From an uncultured Acidobacteriia bacterium (lineage in GTDB: Bacteria > Acidobacteriota > Terriglobia > Bryobacterales > Bryobacteraceae): 64,000 nt of DNA. Location of the stretch: the NCBI GenBank assembly GCA_903881085.1, contig CAIRSA010000019.1, forward strand, positions 1 through 64,000, written 5' to 3'. The notes below the pieces were generated by a model. The model ran no database searches, was not told where the DNA came from, and worked only from the letters and a program-made list of their open reading frames with translations. A program made the translations under genes and the position numbers. The stretch's first letter is position 1; every line of letters begins with the position of its first letter. This document shows, in pieces, positions 51,672 to 60,091 of the stretch.

Positions 51672-52983
51672 TCGGAGCTACTCCAATCGGCTCACGCTGT
51701 GGCACAAAAATGGCTTTGGTTGCGTCGATTCGGTAGAACAGAAACGCAGCCACCAGGCACAGCGAAGCGGCGAATACGAACGGCACGTCCCAGCCATAAG
51801 CCTTCACCAAATATGCCAACAAAGTTGGCGAGATTGCGCCTCCTATATTACCGCACATATTCATTACGGCGGAGACCGAGCCGGCATAGTCGCCTCCGAT
51901 ATCGAGCGGTACAGCCCAGGAAACGCCCACTGTGCATTCCAGGCCGAAGAAGGCGATGCAGGTGTACCAGACGCACATCTGCGGGTCTGTTGTGAAGGTA
52001 GCCGGAATGATGAACGCCGCCGCGCAGAGGAAGCCGAACACCGCCACCACGCGCCGCGCCATCTTCAGATTGCCGGTGCGATGCGCGATGCGGTCGCTGA
52101 GCCAGCCGCCCGCCAGATCGCCGATGGTTCCGGCGTAGAGCGGCATTGCGGCGTAGAAGCCCATCGCTTTCAGATCGAAATGGCGGTGTTCGTTCAGATA
52201 GGTTGGCAGCCAGTCCAGATAGACAGACAGGCAGTAGCCGTAGCAGAAGTACATCATGGACAACTTCCAGAGCGTGGTGCTGCGCAGAATCTCCGCCCAG
52301 GGCACGGAAGTGGTGGTCTTGGAGCGAACTTCGCCGATCGAGTTCTGGATCAGATCTCGCTCGGCTTGATTCGTCGAAGCGTGTTCGCCGGGCGTGTCGC
52401 GGTAATACCAATACCAGAGAACGGCCCACAGCAGGCCGAGCAGGCCGAACATGAGAAACGGAGCGCGCCAGCCGAAGGCGGCGATCAGGAAGACAACGAT
52501 CGGCGGCGTGAAGGCCGCGCCCAATCGCGACCCGGCGTGCGTGATGCCCTGGGCGTAGCCGCGCTCATCGGGCAGCATCCAACGCGACAGCGAGCGTGTG
52601 GCGATAGGAAACGCACCCGCTTCGCCCATGCCGAAGAAGAAGCGGAAGACGGCCATTGAAACGGCGCTCCAACTCATGGCCGTGGCCGAGGTGAAGATGC
52701 TCCACCACGTGACGATCAGTGTGAGCGCGCGGCGCGGCCCAATGCGGTCGCCCAGCCATCCGCCGGGCAGCTGAAACAGCGAATAGCCCCAGCGGAAGGA
52801 AGAGAGAATCCAGCCCATGGTGATCATGTCGATGCCCAGCTCTTTACGAATCGTTGGCACGGCCGATGAGATCACCACGCGATCCATGTAGGTGATCATG
52901 TAGGCGGCAACGGTGAGCCACAGTACAATGTGGCGGACCCTCGTCGGCCTGACGCCTGCATTCTTTTCGCCGTTCTTCATCAT
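51661..52983 (-). CDS. MFS transporter, anion:cation symporter-like family
   Basis: 440 residues from the ATG at 52983, preferred over an in-frame ATG at 53004 because AGGAG (52995-52999 on this strand) lies 11 bases before it. Twelve transmembrane helices are predicted. Family motifs are visible: YMDRVVISSAVPTIRKELG in helix 1, GGWLGDRIGPRRAL between helices 2 and 3, FRFFFGMGEAGAFPIATRSLSRWM and GGWLSDRIAHRTG between 8 and 9. The closest recognisable group is the ACS family, which imports organic anions such as hexuronates, galactonate or glucarate with protons. It opens the four-gene operon with the ferredoxin-like, Cys-rich and HEAT genes, so the substrate may be one those proteins act on. 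Confidence 0.88.
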   Translation of the reverse strand: MMKNGEKNAGVRPTRVRHIVLWLTVAAYMITYMDRVVISSAVPTIRKELGIDMITMGWILSSFRWGYSLFQLPGGWLGDRIGPRRALTLIVTWWSIFTSATAMSWSAVSMAVFRFFFGMGEAGAFPIATRSLSRWMLPDERGYAQGITHAGSRLGAAFTPPIVVFLIAAFGWRAPFLMFGLLGLLWAVLWYWYYRDTPGEHASTNQAERDLIQNSIGEVRSKTTTSVPWAEILRSTTLWKLSMMYFCYGYCLSVYLDWLPTYLNEHRHFDLKAMGFYAAMPLYAGTIGDLAGGWLSDRIAHRTGNLKMARRVVAVFGFLCAAAFIIPATFTTDPQMCVWYTCIAFFGLECTVGVSWAVPLDIGGDYAGSVSAVMNMCGNIGGAISPTLLAYLVKAYGWDVPFVFAASLCLVAAFLFYRIDATKAIFVPQREPIGVAPNVH

Positions 52984-53026
52984 CGCTTTTGAGACTCCTA
53001 ACATGGATCAGGTAAACTATACACTG

Positions 53027-53422
53027 ATGACGCGCCTGATTGCTGCCCTACTGATACTTGCATCATTGTTGTATTCCCAGGACAAGAAAAGCAAGAAGAC
53101 CAAACCGCCAGAGCTGACGATCGTTTCCGTGTCCGTGCATCGCACCAACGAAGGCATCTCCATCGACGGCAAGGTGAAGAATAGCGGGCTCAAGCCATTG
53201 ACCGGCGTGGTGCTGCTGATCGATTTTCTGGCTCCTGGTAAAGAGGTTCTGACTACCAAGAACGGGCCTGTGGAGACAGACCTGATGGCGCCCGGTGACG
53301 AGGCCGAGTTCCGGCTACAGATCAACGACCAGTCGCGCGCCGTCCACATCCGATTCAAGGCCGAGGATAAAGACAAGCGCGACCTCCGCGTGGACAATAG
53401 TGGCCCCTTCACCATCGAATAG
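53027..53422 (+). CDS. Small secreted FxLYD-like domain protein
   Basis: 131 residues from the ATG at 53027. A signal peptide (TRLIAALLILASLLYSQ) is followed by a Lys-rich stretch (DKKSKKTKPPE) and one beta-sandwich domain: LTIVSVSVHRTNEGISIDG, KVKNSGLKPLTGVVLLIDFL, APGDEAEFRLQIND, AVHIRFKAEDKDKRDLRV. This is the pattern of FxLYD or related immunoglobulin-like domains that compare a mature and a modified loop. The function is unknown. An ATG at 53003 is also in frame. The start is divergent from the MFS operon, with only about 43 bp between the two chosen starts, so promoters must overlap the neighbouring coding ends. Confidence 0.7.
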   Translation: MTRLIAALLILASLLYSQDKKSKKTKPPELTIVSVSVHRTNEGISIDGKVKNSGLKPLTGVVLLIDFLAPGKEVLTTKNGPVETDLMAPGDEAEFRLQINDQSRAVHIRFKAEDKDKRDLRVDNSGPFTIE

Positions 53423-53426
53423 ACGC

Positions 53427-53445
53427 TTTTACAATCTTTTTACAA
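53427..53445 (+). promoter_or_regulatory. Direct repeat TTTTACAA x2 with 11-bp period, possible OmpR/PhoB-family operator
   Basis: TTTTACAA occurs at 53427-53434 and again at 53438-53445, so the repeats lie one helical turn apart on the same face. This is how OmpR/PhoB-family dimers bind. The site lies 55 bp before a gene for a receiver-less winged-helix protein of that family, so autoregulation is plausible. It also lies just after the preceding gene. Confidence 0.45.
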
Positions 53446-53499
53446 GTTAGTCACGACCCCCAACTCAGTCTGCCTTAGCATCGTGTTATAGAGGAGCTG

Positions 53500-53868
53500 A
53501 TGACCATGACGATTGAGGGAATTTATTCGGACGACCATCTGACGTTGGATTACCGCCGCGCTGCTGCCGCGGTGGATTCCTCGAAGATGATTTTGACGCG
53601 CAAGGAATTTGAGCTACTGGCGATGCTGACCGCCAACGAAGGCGAAATTGTTCCGCGGAATGTTTTGCTGATGACAATCTGGGGCTACAGCGCAGAGATC
53701 CGTACGCGCACGCTGGATGTTCACATTCGCCGCTTGCGGAAGAAACTGGGCAATTTCGGCGAACAGTACATCGAGACCGTTTTTGGCGTCGGCTACCGGT
53801 TTCAACGCTTTCGGGCAATACGCACATATCACAACTTTGCTCCACAGCTGTTCGCTGTAAGCGCATAA
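53500..53868 (+). CDS. OmpR/PhoB-type winged-helix DNA-binding protein without receiver
   Basis: 122 residues, which is only the effector half of an OmpR-family response regulator. The winged helix is complete: ILTRKEFELLAMLTANEGE, NVLLMTIWGYS, TRTLDVHIRRLRKKLG (recognition helix), then IETVFGVGYRF. The N-terminus (MTMTIEGIYSDDHLTLDYRR) is the short strand region that normally follows the receiver linker. GGAG lies a few bases before the ATG at 53500, and no receiver frame exists upstream, so the short form seems real and not a 5' truncation. Without a phosphorylation site it must be controlled by amount or partners. A sensor-less kinase gene lies just beyond aroA. Target genes unknown. Confidence 0.82.
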   Translation: MTMTIEGIYSDDHLTLDYRRAAAAVDSSKMILTRKEFELLAMLTANEGEIVPRNVLLMTIWGYSAEIRTRTLDVHIRRLRKKLGNFGEQYIETVFGVGYRFQRFRAIRTYHNFAPQLFAVSA

Positions 53869-53933
53869 TGCTTGCCCCGGCGGGGAAAATACCAACACGA
53901 AGCACACGTTTCGCGTAAACTGGTAGTTTCCCC

Positions 53934-55214
53934 ATGCAAAAACGCATTTCCCCGGCCGGGGCGATTGGTGGGGCCATCCGGCTGCCGGGCGACAAATCCA
54001 TCTCTCACCGTTACGGAATCCTAGCCAGCATCGCCGAAGGCACATCCAAGATTCATAATTATTCCAGTGGCGCCGATTGCCATTCGACGCTCGGCTGCAT
54101 GCGCGCCCTGGGCATTGATATTGAAGTCGATGGCAAGGAAGTGGTCATCCACGGAAAAGGTCCCTCGGGTTTAAAGGCTCCCGCAAGCCAACTCGATGCT
54201 GGCAACTCCGGTTCGACAATTCGCATGCTCTCTGGCATCCTCGCCGCGCAACCGTTTGTTACGCGCATCGCCGGCGATGAATCGCTTTCGCGCCGGCCTA
54301 TGGCCCGCATCATGAAACCGCTGGCTGAGATGGGCGCGAAGATTACAGCCAAAGACGACAAGTTCCCTCCGCTGGAAATTCATGGCGGTGTGTTGCAACC
54401 CATCGACTATTCCACCCCGGTCGCCAGCGCACAAGTGAAAAGTTGCGTGTTGTTCGCCGGACTCTATGCCAATGGCAAGACCACGGTGCGCGAACCACTG
54501 CGCACGCGTGACCACAGCGAAATTGCATTACGCGAATTCGGCGCCGATATCGAAGCCGGTCCGCGTGTGGTGAGCATCAACGGCCCGGCCACTTTGCAGG
54601 GGCGCGAATTGACTGTGCCAGGCGATCTTTCTTCGGCCGCGTTCTTCCTGGTTGCGGCACTGATGAGCAAGGACGCGGACTTGACCATCAGCGGCGTTGG
54701 CTTGAATCCTACCCGCTCTGAACTGATCGACTTCCTGTGCGGCATCGGCGGCGACATCAAAATTCTGGACGTGCAATCTTCCGGCGGCGAACTGATCGGC
54801 GATCTGCGCGTGCGCAGTTCACGCATCCGCGGCGGCGTGATTGAGAAGGCGCTGACGGCGGCGATGATCGATGAAATCCCCGTGTTGGCCGTGCTCGGCG
54901 CAGCCAGTGAAAATGGACTCACCGTGCGCGATGCGTCCGAGCTTCGCATCAAAGAGACGGACCGCATTGCGACCGTGGCCGAAAACATGAAGCGCATGGG
55001 CGTGGAGATTGAAGTCTTCGACGATGGCTTCCATGTGCCAGGCCGGCAGCAATTCCAAGGCGCCGAAGTGCACAGCTACGGCGATCATCGTATCGCCATG
55101 GCGTTCGCAGTGGCGGGACTTTCCGCGGTTGGAGAGACGGTGGTGGAAGAGGCCGAAGCTGCCTCTGTTTCTTTCCCCGAATTCTACGATACACTGCGTA
55201 CCATAGCGGGGTAA
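53934..55214 (+). CDS. aroA: 3-phosphoshikimate 1-carboxyvinyltransferase (EPSP synthase)
   Basis: 426 residues, full length. Substrate-binding motifs are in place: LPGDKSISHRYGILASIAEG (shikimate-3-phosphate and PEP-binding Lys, Ser, Arg near the start), LDAGNSGSTIRMLSGILA (about 85-105), GDESLSRRPMARIMKPL, SAQVKSCVLFAGLYANG, DLSSAAFFLVAALM, LRIKETDRIATVAENMKRMG, and SYGDHRIAMAFAVAGL near the end. It joins shikimate 3-phosphate and phosphoenolpyruvate to give EPSP for aromatic amino acids. The NSGST site and the LSRRPM segment can be compared with the two known classes, but I do not assign a class. It stands apart from other aro genes, between two signalling genes; the next gene starts 4 bp later. 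Confidence 0.96.
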   Translation: MQKRISPAGAIGGAIRLPGDKSISHRYGILASIAEGTSKIHNYSSGADCHSTLGCMRALGIDIEVDGKEVVIHGKGPSGLKAPASQLDAGNSGSTIRMLSGILAAQPFVTRIAGDESLSRRPMARIMKPLAEMGAKITAKDDKFPPLEIHGGVLQPIDYSTPVASAQVKSCVLFAGLYANGKTTVREPLRTRDHSEIALREFGADIEAGPRVVSINGPATLQGRELTVPGDLSSAAFFLVAALMSKDADLTISGVGLNPTRSELIDFLCGIGGDIKILDVQSSGGELIGDLRVRSSRIRGGVIEKALTAAMIDEIPVLAVLGAASENGLTVRDASELRIKETDRIATVAENMKRMGVEIEVFDDGFHVPGRQQFQGAEVHSYGDHRIAMAFAVAGLSAVGETVVEEAEAASVSFPEFYDTLRTIAG

Positions 55215-55218
55215 TTGC

Positions 55219-55869
55219 ATGGCAACCGACCTGACCGCCGCCGGTTTGGCTCACGATCTGAACAACGTGTTCGAAACCATTTCGGAAGCTGCAGAGGTTT
55301 TGCGCAGCGAACCGAAATACTCACGACTTGGCGCTACCATTCAACGTAGCGTCAAGCGAGGCGTACGCATTGTGGAAGACTTTTCCGAAATCGCGCAGGA
55401 TCTTCGTGCGTCGACCTCGCTCGACGCGATTCTGGACAACGCGATCCAGCAGATGCAGGACTTTCTCGATATCACCCACTCCGCGCCACTTGAATTTCAG
55501 CGCGAGATCGAATCGGGCCAACGTCTACCTGGTACTTCCACCGAATGGGAGCGCGTGTTCGTCAACTTTTTCATGAATGCCGCGCAGGTGATGCCCAAGG
55601 AGTGCGTGGTGGTGATCAAGGCGCGCAGGCACGAGGATGGCGGCATTCGCATCCACGTTGAAAACAGCGGCCCGGGCATTCCAGACGAAGTGCTGCCACA
55701 CATTTTCGAGGCGCATTTTTCCACCAAGAAGCCGCGCAGCAAGTCGGCCCGGTCGGGACTCGGGCTGCACATTGTAAAGACCATCGTGACGCAGAACGGT
55801 GGTACGGTGCGGGCCGCTAATCGCAGCGAGGGCGGCGCTCAGTTCACCATTTTGTTGCCTGGCGCTTGA
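55219..55869 (+). CDS. Small soluble sensor-less histidine kinase
   Basis: 216 residues, cytoplasmic. The phosphoacceptor motif lies right at the N-terminus (GLAHDLNNVFETI, His12), as in NtrB-like kinases with the H-D-L-N form. The ATPase follows: N box FVNFFMNAAQVMP, G1 VENSGPGIPDEVL, F box ARHFSTK-like (IFEAHFSTKK) and G2 RSGLGLHIVKTI. No PAS, GAF, HAMP or membrane segment precedes it, so input must come from a partner protein. It starts 4 bp after aroA, so it is probably on the aroA transcript together with the receiver-less winged-helix gene upstream. Its 3' end overlaps the convergent TerC-family gene by 31 bp. Confidence 0.85.
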   Translation: MATDLTAAGLAHDLNNVFETISEAAEVLRSEPKYSRLGATIQRSVKRGVRIVEDFSEIAQDLRASTSLDAILDNAIQQMQDFLDITHSAPLEFQREIESGQRLPGTSTEWERVFVNFFMNAAQVMPKECVVVIKARRHEDGGIRIHVENSGPGIPDEVLPHIFEAHFSTKKPRSKSARSGLGLHIVKTIVTQNGGTVRAANRSEGGAQFTILLPGA

Positions 55870-56522
55870 GCTAACACTCGCCCCAGAACCAGCACACCCA
55901 CTGCGCTGGCAGCCTGGATGGCGATGCTCGCCGCGGGCGGAGCCGTCCACATTGCCGCCACCCACGGGTCGCTGAGAATCATCTCGGCCCCCACGCGGCC
56001 CAGAATTGCCGCCCCGATCCAGATTATCGCCGGATAGCGGTCCATCAGATCCGCCAGTAGATTACTGGTAAAAACGACAAACGGAATACTCAGCCCTAAA
56101 CCGAAAATAAGCAGTCCCAGGTGGCCCTTCGATGTCCCCGCCACGGCCAGGATGTTGTCTGTGGACATGGTCAGGTCGGCAACCAGAATCAGCCAGATAG
56201 CCTGCTTTAGACTGCTCGCCTGCTTGACCGTGCCATCGTCGCCAGAATTTTCAACCAGCAGCTTTACCGCAATCCACAGGATGAGAACCCCGCCGATCAA
56301 CTTAACGAATTGAATCAAAAGCAGTTGCGCCGCAAAGAAGGTGAGCCCAATGCGCAGCGCCACGGCCAGTCCGGCACCGATGGCGATGCCTATGCGGCGA
56401 TCTTTCGCCGGCAGCGATTTTACGGCCAGGGCAATAACCACGGCGTTATCCCCAGCCAGCACCAGGTCAATTAGCACGATGGCCAGTATGTCTATGAAAA
56501 ATTGTACGCTTGCGGAATGCAT
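55839..56522 (-). CDS. TerC/YjbE family integral membrane protein
   Basis: 227 residues from the ATG at 56522, which starts just before the first helix; an in-frame start further upstream lies towards the tRNA and has no family support. Seven to eight transmembrane helices are predicted. TerC-type acidic motifs are visible: LIDLVLAGDNAVVIALAV in helix 1 and VADLTMSTDNILAVAG in the middle, where Asp-Asn pairs probably bind metal. The length suits the YjbE subgroup, whose members are linked to manganese or tellurium handling; export of Mn is likely but inferred. No yybP-ykoY-like riboswitch was seen upstream, where the DNA runs into the initiator tRNA gene on the other strand. Confidence 0.88.
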   Translation of the reverse strand: MHSASVQFFIDILAIVLIDLVLAGDNAVVIALAVKSLPAKDRRIGIAIGAGLAVALRIGLTFFAAQLLLIQFVKLIGGVLILWIAVKLLVENSGDDGTVKQASSLKQAIWLILVADLTMSTDNILAVAGTSKGHLGLLIFGLGLSIPFVVFTSNLLADLMDRYPAIIWIGAAILGRVGAEMILSDPWVAAMWTAPPAASIAIQAASAVGVLVLGRVLAQAPGNKMVN

Positions 56523-56607
56523 GAGGAAGTGGAAGAAAGTGGCTCTTTCCACACAATAACATGGTTGTAACGGTTGACCACAGGTGGCTGGTGCGCTATG
56601 ATTGAAA

Positions 56608-56677
<70 letters not shown>

Positions 56678-56684
<7 letters not shown>

Positions 56685-56702
56685 ACGAAATCAGTTGGTT
56701 GC
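56678..56702. other. Probable attachment site (attL) with a dyad at the tRNA 3' end
   Basis: GCAACCAAC (56678-56686), which includes the tRNA 3' CCA, is the exact inverted copy of GTTGGTTGC (56694-56702), with GAAATCA between. The integrase stop follows 7 bases later. Tyrosine integrases often recombine at tRNA 3' ends and leave the gene intact on one side. No second copy of the tRNA 3' end was found up to 64000, so the other junction is probably beyond the edge. Confidence 0.5.
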
Positions 56703-56708
56703 AAGCTG

Positions 56709-57911
56709 CTAAGCGCAAATCCTCGGACCACTCGAAACCACTTTAGCCAATAAGCCAGACTCAGCCTGCGATTCTTTCTTTCCCAGAACCATCTGAACCA
56801 CATTGCTGTGAGCCTGCCGTTTACCATCAGTCATTGCCCTGCCGTAGACATTCATGGTTGTCTGGACACTAGCATGGCGCATTAATTCCCGCTGTACTCC
56901 TATCGGCGCTTCGGTTTGATCCAGCCATGAACGGTAGCTGTGCCTGAAGGTGTGCCAGCCGACATTACCTTTGATCCCCGCCGCACTTGCCGTCACCCGA
57001 ATATGCTTCTTCTGGATTTCCTCCTGGTGGTAGGGTTTATCCGTTCCTGGATTGGCGAACAACCAACCCTCTTCAGTCTGATGGCAGCGGTCCCGATATG
57101 CCAGAAGCTTGCCCGCCAATCCGGGATCAAGCGGTACGGAGTCACGGGAATACTCCGTTTTTACGTCGCCCACGCGACCGTGAACAACGCTACGTCGAAC
57201 CATCAGGGTCAACTTCTCGAAATCGAAGTCACCCCACTGTAAACCCACAATCTCGCCAGCCCGCAATCCTAGGCAACCGGCGATCAATACCATGGTGCGG
57301 TAGGGTTCCCGGATGAGCGGGAGCAGCTTGTGAAACTCCTCTGCTGTGAGCACAGCTGGCCGTTCCAGCCGCTTGCTCACATTCCTAACCCTAACCAACT
57401 GGATCGGGTTACCTTGGACCAGTTCCCAGCGCTGCGCGCACTTAAACAACAGGGACATCAAACCTCTGATGTGGCCTAGCGTTTTGGGGGCCAGTCTTAA
57501 TTGCTTCAGCCAATCCTCAACCGCCATAGGCTTTACGGCGGCGATTGGCGTGTCGCCCCAGCGCGGGCGGATGTAGCGGTCAATGAATGATTGATATGAA
57601 ACCCGCGTTGAGTAGCGTGCGGGCATTTCCTCCTTTTCATAGCGTGCGATCAGTGCTGCCATTGTTGAAGCCGTGACAGGCCCCAACGGATGCTCAGCAT
57701 TAATCCGCAGCACAATAGCTTGCACAGAGGGGGACTTGCGGGCGGATGCCTCACTGGGATACTCCGCAATGGTGCCGACCGTGACGGCGCGCAAGCTGCG
57801 CCCCGTTCCATCTGGGAGTGGTTCGTAATATCTGAACTCCCAAACCCGCATTCCTTTTCCTCTGCTCTTCACTCTCAGACTTCCGTTTTGATAGCGCGTG
57901 CGCGTGAACAT
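56709..57911 (-). CDS. int: Tyrosine recombinase/integrase
   Basis: 400 residues. An N-terminal Arm-binding-like region is followed by a SAM-like core-binding domain (about 85-175, MAALIARYEKEEMPARYSTR). The catalytic domain has Arg217 (GCLGLRAGE), His320 and Arg323 (WHTFRHSYRSW), His346 (MRHASVQTT) and the nucleophile Tyr356 (TMNVYGRAM). It would insert and excise the element at the tRNA-fMet 3' end, since its stop lies 25 bases from that tRNA. It is the last of the minus-strand element genes. The small HTH gene just upstream (16 bp) could be the matching excisionase. Confidence 0.94.
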   Translation of the reverse strand: MFTRTRYQNGSLRVKSRGKGMRVWEFRYYEPLPDGTGRSLRAVTVGTIAEYPSEASARKSPSVQAIVLRINAEHPLGPVTASTMAALIARYEKEEMPARYSTRVSYQSFIDRYIRPRWGDTPIAAVKPMAVEDWLKQLRLAPKTLGHIRGLMSLLFKCAQRWELVQGNPIQLVRVRNVSKRLERPAVLTAEEFHKLLPLIREPYRTMVLIAGCLGLRAGEIVGLQWGDFDFEKLTLMVRRSVVHGRVGDVKTEYSRDSVPLDPGLAGKLLAYRDRCHQTEEGWLFANPGTDKPYHQEEIQKKHIRVTASAAGIKGNVGWHTFRHSYRSWLDQTEAPIGVQRELMRHASVQTTMNVYGRAMTDGKRQAHSNVVQMVLGKKESQAESGLLAKVVSSGPRICA

Positions 57912-57927
57912 CGGACAATCTCCTTAG

Positions 57928-58152
57928 TTACGGCACGAGTGGCGGTATCGAGTTTAACCCGCCCCGCACCCAATTGTCCAGATCGGACGCCCGGAAGCGC
58001 CAGAGGTCCCCTATCTTAAGGCTTGGCACTGTTCCAGCCCGCGCCATCTTTTGCAGCGTCTTAGGATGGATCTGGAGCAGAGCAGCTGCTTCCTGGGTAT
58101 CCAGTAGTGGTTCGAACGGAACTTCAGCCCTTGATATCATCGCGGCCCCCAT
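57928..58152 (-). CDS. Small helix-turn-helix (excisionase/MerR-like) protein
   Basis: 74 residues, or 70 if the second Met (58140) is used. Residues about 17-65 form the HTH_17/excisionase motif: LLDTQEAAALLQIHPKTLQK, a turn, PSLKIGDLWRFRASDLDNWV. The wing segment W-R-F is typical of the family. It lies 16 bp before the integrase gene on the same strand, the usual place of an excisionase that steers recombination toward excision. It may instead act as a repressor of the element. Confidence in the fold is high; the excisionase role is inferred from position. Confidence 0.82.
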   Translation of the reverse strand: MGAAMISRAEVPFEPLLDTQEAAALLQIHPKTLQKMARAGTVPSLKIGDLWRFRASDLDNWVRGGLNSIPPLVP

Positions 58153-58249
58153 TCTCCGAGTTGATATTGGAAGTGTGTTTTGTTGGTTTTGTAGCCTCGC
58201 ACTCTGCCGGATCTGAATTCATTTGGGCCTTCATATCCCCCTCCTCTTG

Positions 58250-59803
58250 TCATTCCCATATCCTCGGGTTCGCCTGATACTTGACTGATGGCCGCCCCCC
58301 TTTGGGGCCAACAATACCAGACTGGGAACGAATCCAACCGGCATCCTCCAGCACTTCCGCCGCCTGCGTCACTCGTTCAGACGTGTCTAGACCGCTCCAC
58401 CCCTTCAGGTACACCTCACGGGATGCGAAGAAGCCACACTCATCCATGTCCACTTTCCGTTGTTTGATCTTCTCCGCCAGATCCTGTGCCGCCTTTGATT
58501 GCGGCGTGATGATACAGGAATAAATACGGCGGGCGTGAGACTCCAGATAACTGCACAATTCCACCGCCCGCTGAGTATTCTCTAAGCTCACGAAGTTTTC
58601 AATATCTGCAAGGCGGGCACCTTCAAAACCACCAGAACTCACCCGGTCCGCAAGCTCGAACAACAGCGCCAGGGATGGCATGAGACTCCTGTATTTAGCC
58701 ACATGCGAGATTAGAGCCGGGTGGAGATCATTTGCGCGCACCCTTGCCTCAATGCCACCTAACCAGGTAACAAATAGTTCCTGTGCCGTATCCTCGAACC
58801 GGAAGCGGACTGGATTTGCCGGGTCCAGACTTGTTAACGCCTCGAAGATCTGCGCCACCTGCGCCTCCAACTCCGAATTGGGTGCCCTGTCCACATAGTT
58901 CCAATCTGGTGCCGTGTCTGGCCACACCAGCAATTGGAACCTCTGCATTAGTCCGTCATTTCCCGGCCCGTCTTCGATGGTGTCGACCAAATAGGATCGA
59001 AGCCGCGCCGGTTGGATTCCTCCCAGCATGGATATGCAGCAATAGGGGGCATGGATTGTCCCGCGCCCAATCCGGTCTATCGTGTGACTGGAGTCGCCAT
59101 TCCACCCGGTGAGAAAGAAGGCCCGTTCCCCTTCCCGGCCCGGCTTGTCCAACTGGCTCAGCCACCCTGTGAGTTCATCGCGGATAACCAAGATCCCTGC
59201 CGGATTATCGGCCATGATTTCGTGAAGCGCCTCAAAGGTGGAATCGTTCACTATCAACCGCCGCAACTTCGGTTCAATGGGATTGCCTTCAGGTCTGCTG
59301 GGTGCTGCCCCCTTGCCCTTGGCTGCCGCCTTGTACTGCTCCTTCCATGCTGAGTTCTTCAGGCCGAACTCTTCCACTGCCCTGCGGTAGTCCCCCTGCG
59401 CATCCTCATGCTCGCGCCTCCAGTCTTCTTGAATCTGGTTTAAGGGGCGGCACACTGCCTGAATGATCGGCGACTTCAGCCAACCCGGTGGCGCTACAAT
59501 ACAGCCCCATAGATTGGGTACCACTCCCCAGCCTGTGTCATTCGCTTTCGGTTGGATAATGGCCCGCCTGCTTACAGCGCCCGCCAGACATGTCATTAAC
59601 ACCACAGCCACAAAGTCTAGTGGCACCTGCATCCGTTCCGCTAGGTCAACAGCGAACTTCTGAAGGGAATCAGGGAGAATGTCCAGCCTGAAGGCCGACA
59701 CCGGTGGAAGTGCACCGTGGAGGGGTTGTGGCTCTGGCCAGTGGGACGTTATTGGAGGAATAGGGGGCGTGGATCCAGTCTCTATACGATTGATCTCGCT
59801 CAT
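58250..59803 (-). CDS. DUF3987 family protein (primase/helicase-like ATPase of mobile elements)
   Basis: 517 residues. The N-terminal part matches the DUF3987 pattern: MQVPLDFVAVVLMTCLAGAV, PNLWGCIVAPPGWLKSPI (a P-loop-like APPGWLKS), TFEALHEIMADNPAGILVIRDELTGWL (Walker B-like with an acidic pair) and a sensor-like CCISMLGGIQPARL. A C-terminal winged-helix-like region ends with GWIRSQSGIVGPKGGRPSV. Such proteins accompany integrases and small HTH proteins in islands and phage satellites and are thought to aid element replication. The start shares one base with the stop of the HTH gene at 59803 (TAATG), so the two are co-translated. Confidence 0.85.
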   Translation of the reverse strand: MSEINRIETGSTPPIPPITSHWPEPQPLHGALPPVSAFRLDILPDSLQKFAVDLAERMQVPLDFVAVVLMTCLAGAVSRRAIIQPKANDTGWGVVPNLWGCIVAPPGWLKSPIIQAVCRPLNQIQEDWRREHEDAQGDYRRAVEEFGLKNSAWKEQYKAAAKGKGAAPSRPEGNPIEPKLRRLIVNDSTFEALHEIMADNPAGILVIRDELTGWLSQLDKPGREGERAFFLTGWNGDSSHTIDRIGRGTIHAPYCCISMLGGIQPARLRSYLVDTIEDGPGNDGLMQRFQLLVWPDTAPDWNYVDRAPNSELEAQVAQIFEALTSLDPANPVRFRFEDTAQELFVTWLGGIEARVRANDLHPALISHVAKYRSLMPSLALLFELADRVSSGGFEGARLADIENFVSLENTQRAVELCSYLESHARRIYSCIITPQSKAAQDLAEKIKQRKVDMDECGFFASREVYLKGWSGLDTSERVTQAAEVLEDAGWIRSQSGIVGPKGGRPSVKYQANPRIWE

Positions 59804-60012
59804 TACTGCACCTCCGAACCACCGCCCGTTGGGCGCGATTCAAGCCATGCTGCAATATCTTCGGCGTGGTAGCGCACCGCCGCCCCGATCTTTAGGTATT
59901 TCGGACCTTGCCGAAGAAGACGCCAACGCCGCACGGACGCGACGGATAAGCCGGTGACACGCGCCACGTCGCGCTCATTCATTAGAGTTTCAAGTGTGTT
60001 TGTTGTTGCCAT
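59803..60012 (-). CDS. AlpA-like helix-turn-helix protein
   Basis: 69 residues from the ATG at 60012, with a GAGAGG ribosome binding site five bases upstream. An upstream in-frame Met at 60084 has no such support. The HTH_17/AlpA pattern is clear: LMNERDVARVTGLSVASVRR, WRLLRQGPKYLKIGAAVRY, HAEDIAAWLES. It differs from the HTH protein at 57928, so the element carries two. AlpA-like proteins can activate or repress integrase or replication genes. It precedes and is coupled to the DUF3987 gene. TTTGCGG repeats lie upstream (60092-60118) and could be its operator. Confidence 0.82.
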   Translation of the reverse strand: MATTNTLETLMNERDVARVTGLSVASVRRWRLLRQGPKYLKIGAAVRYHAEDIAAWLESRPTGGGSEVQ

Positions 60013-60091
60013 GTTTTCCTCTCTAAGGTGGCCTGTTGCCAACCTCTGATAACAGGAAAACATGCACCGCTTTGCGGAAGTCAAACAAAAG

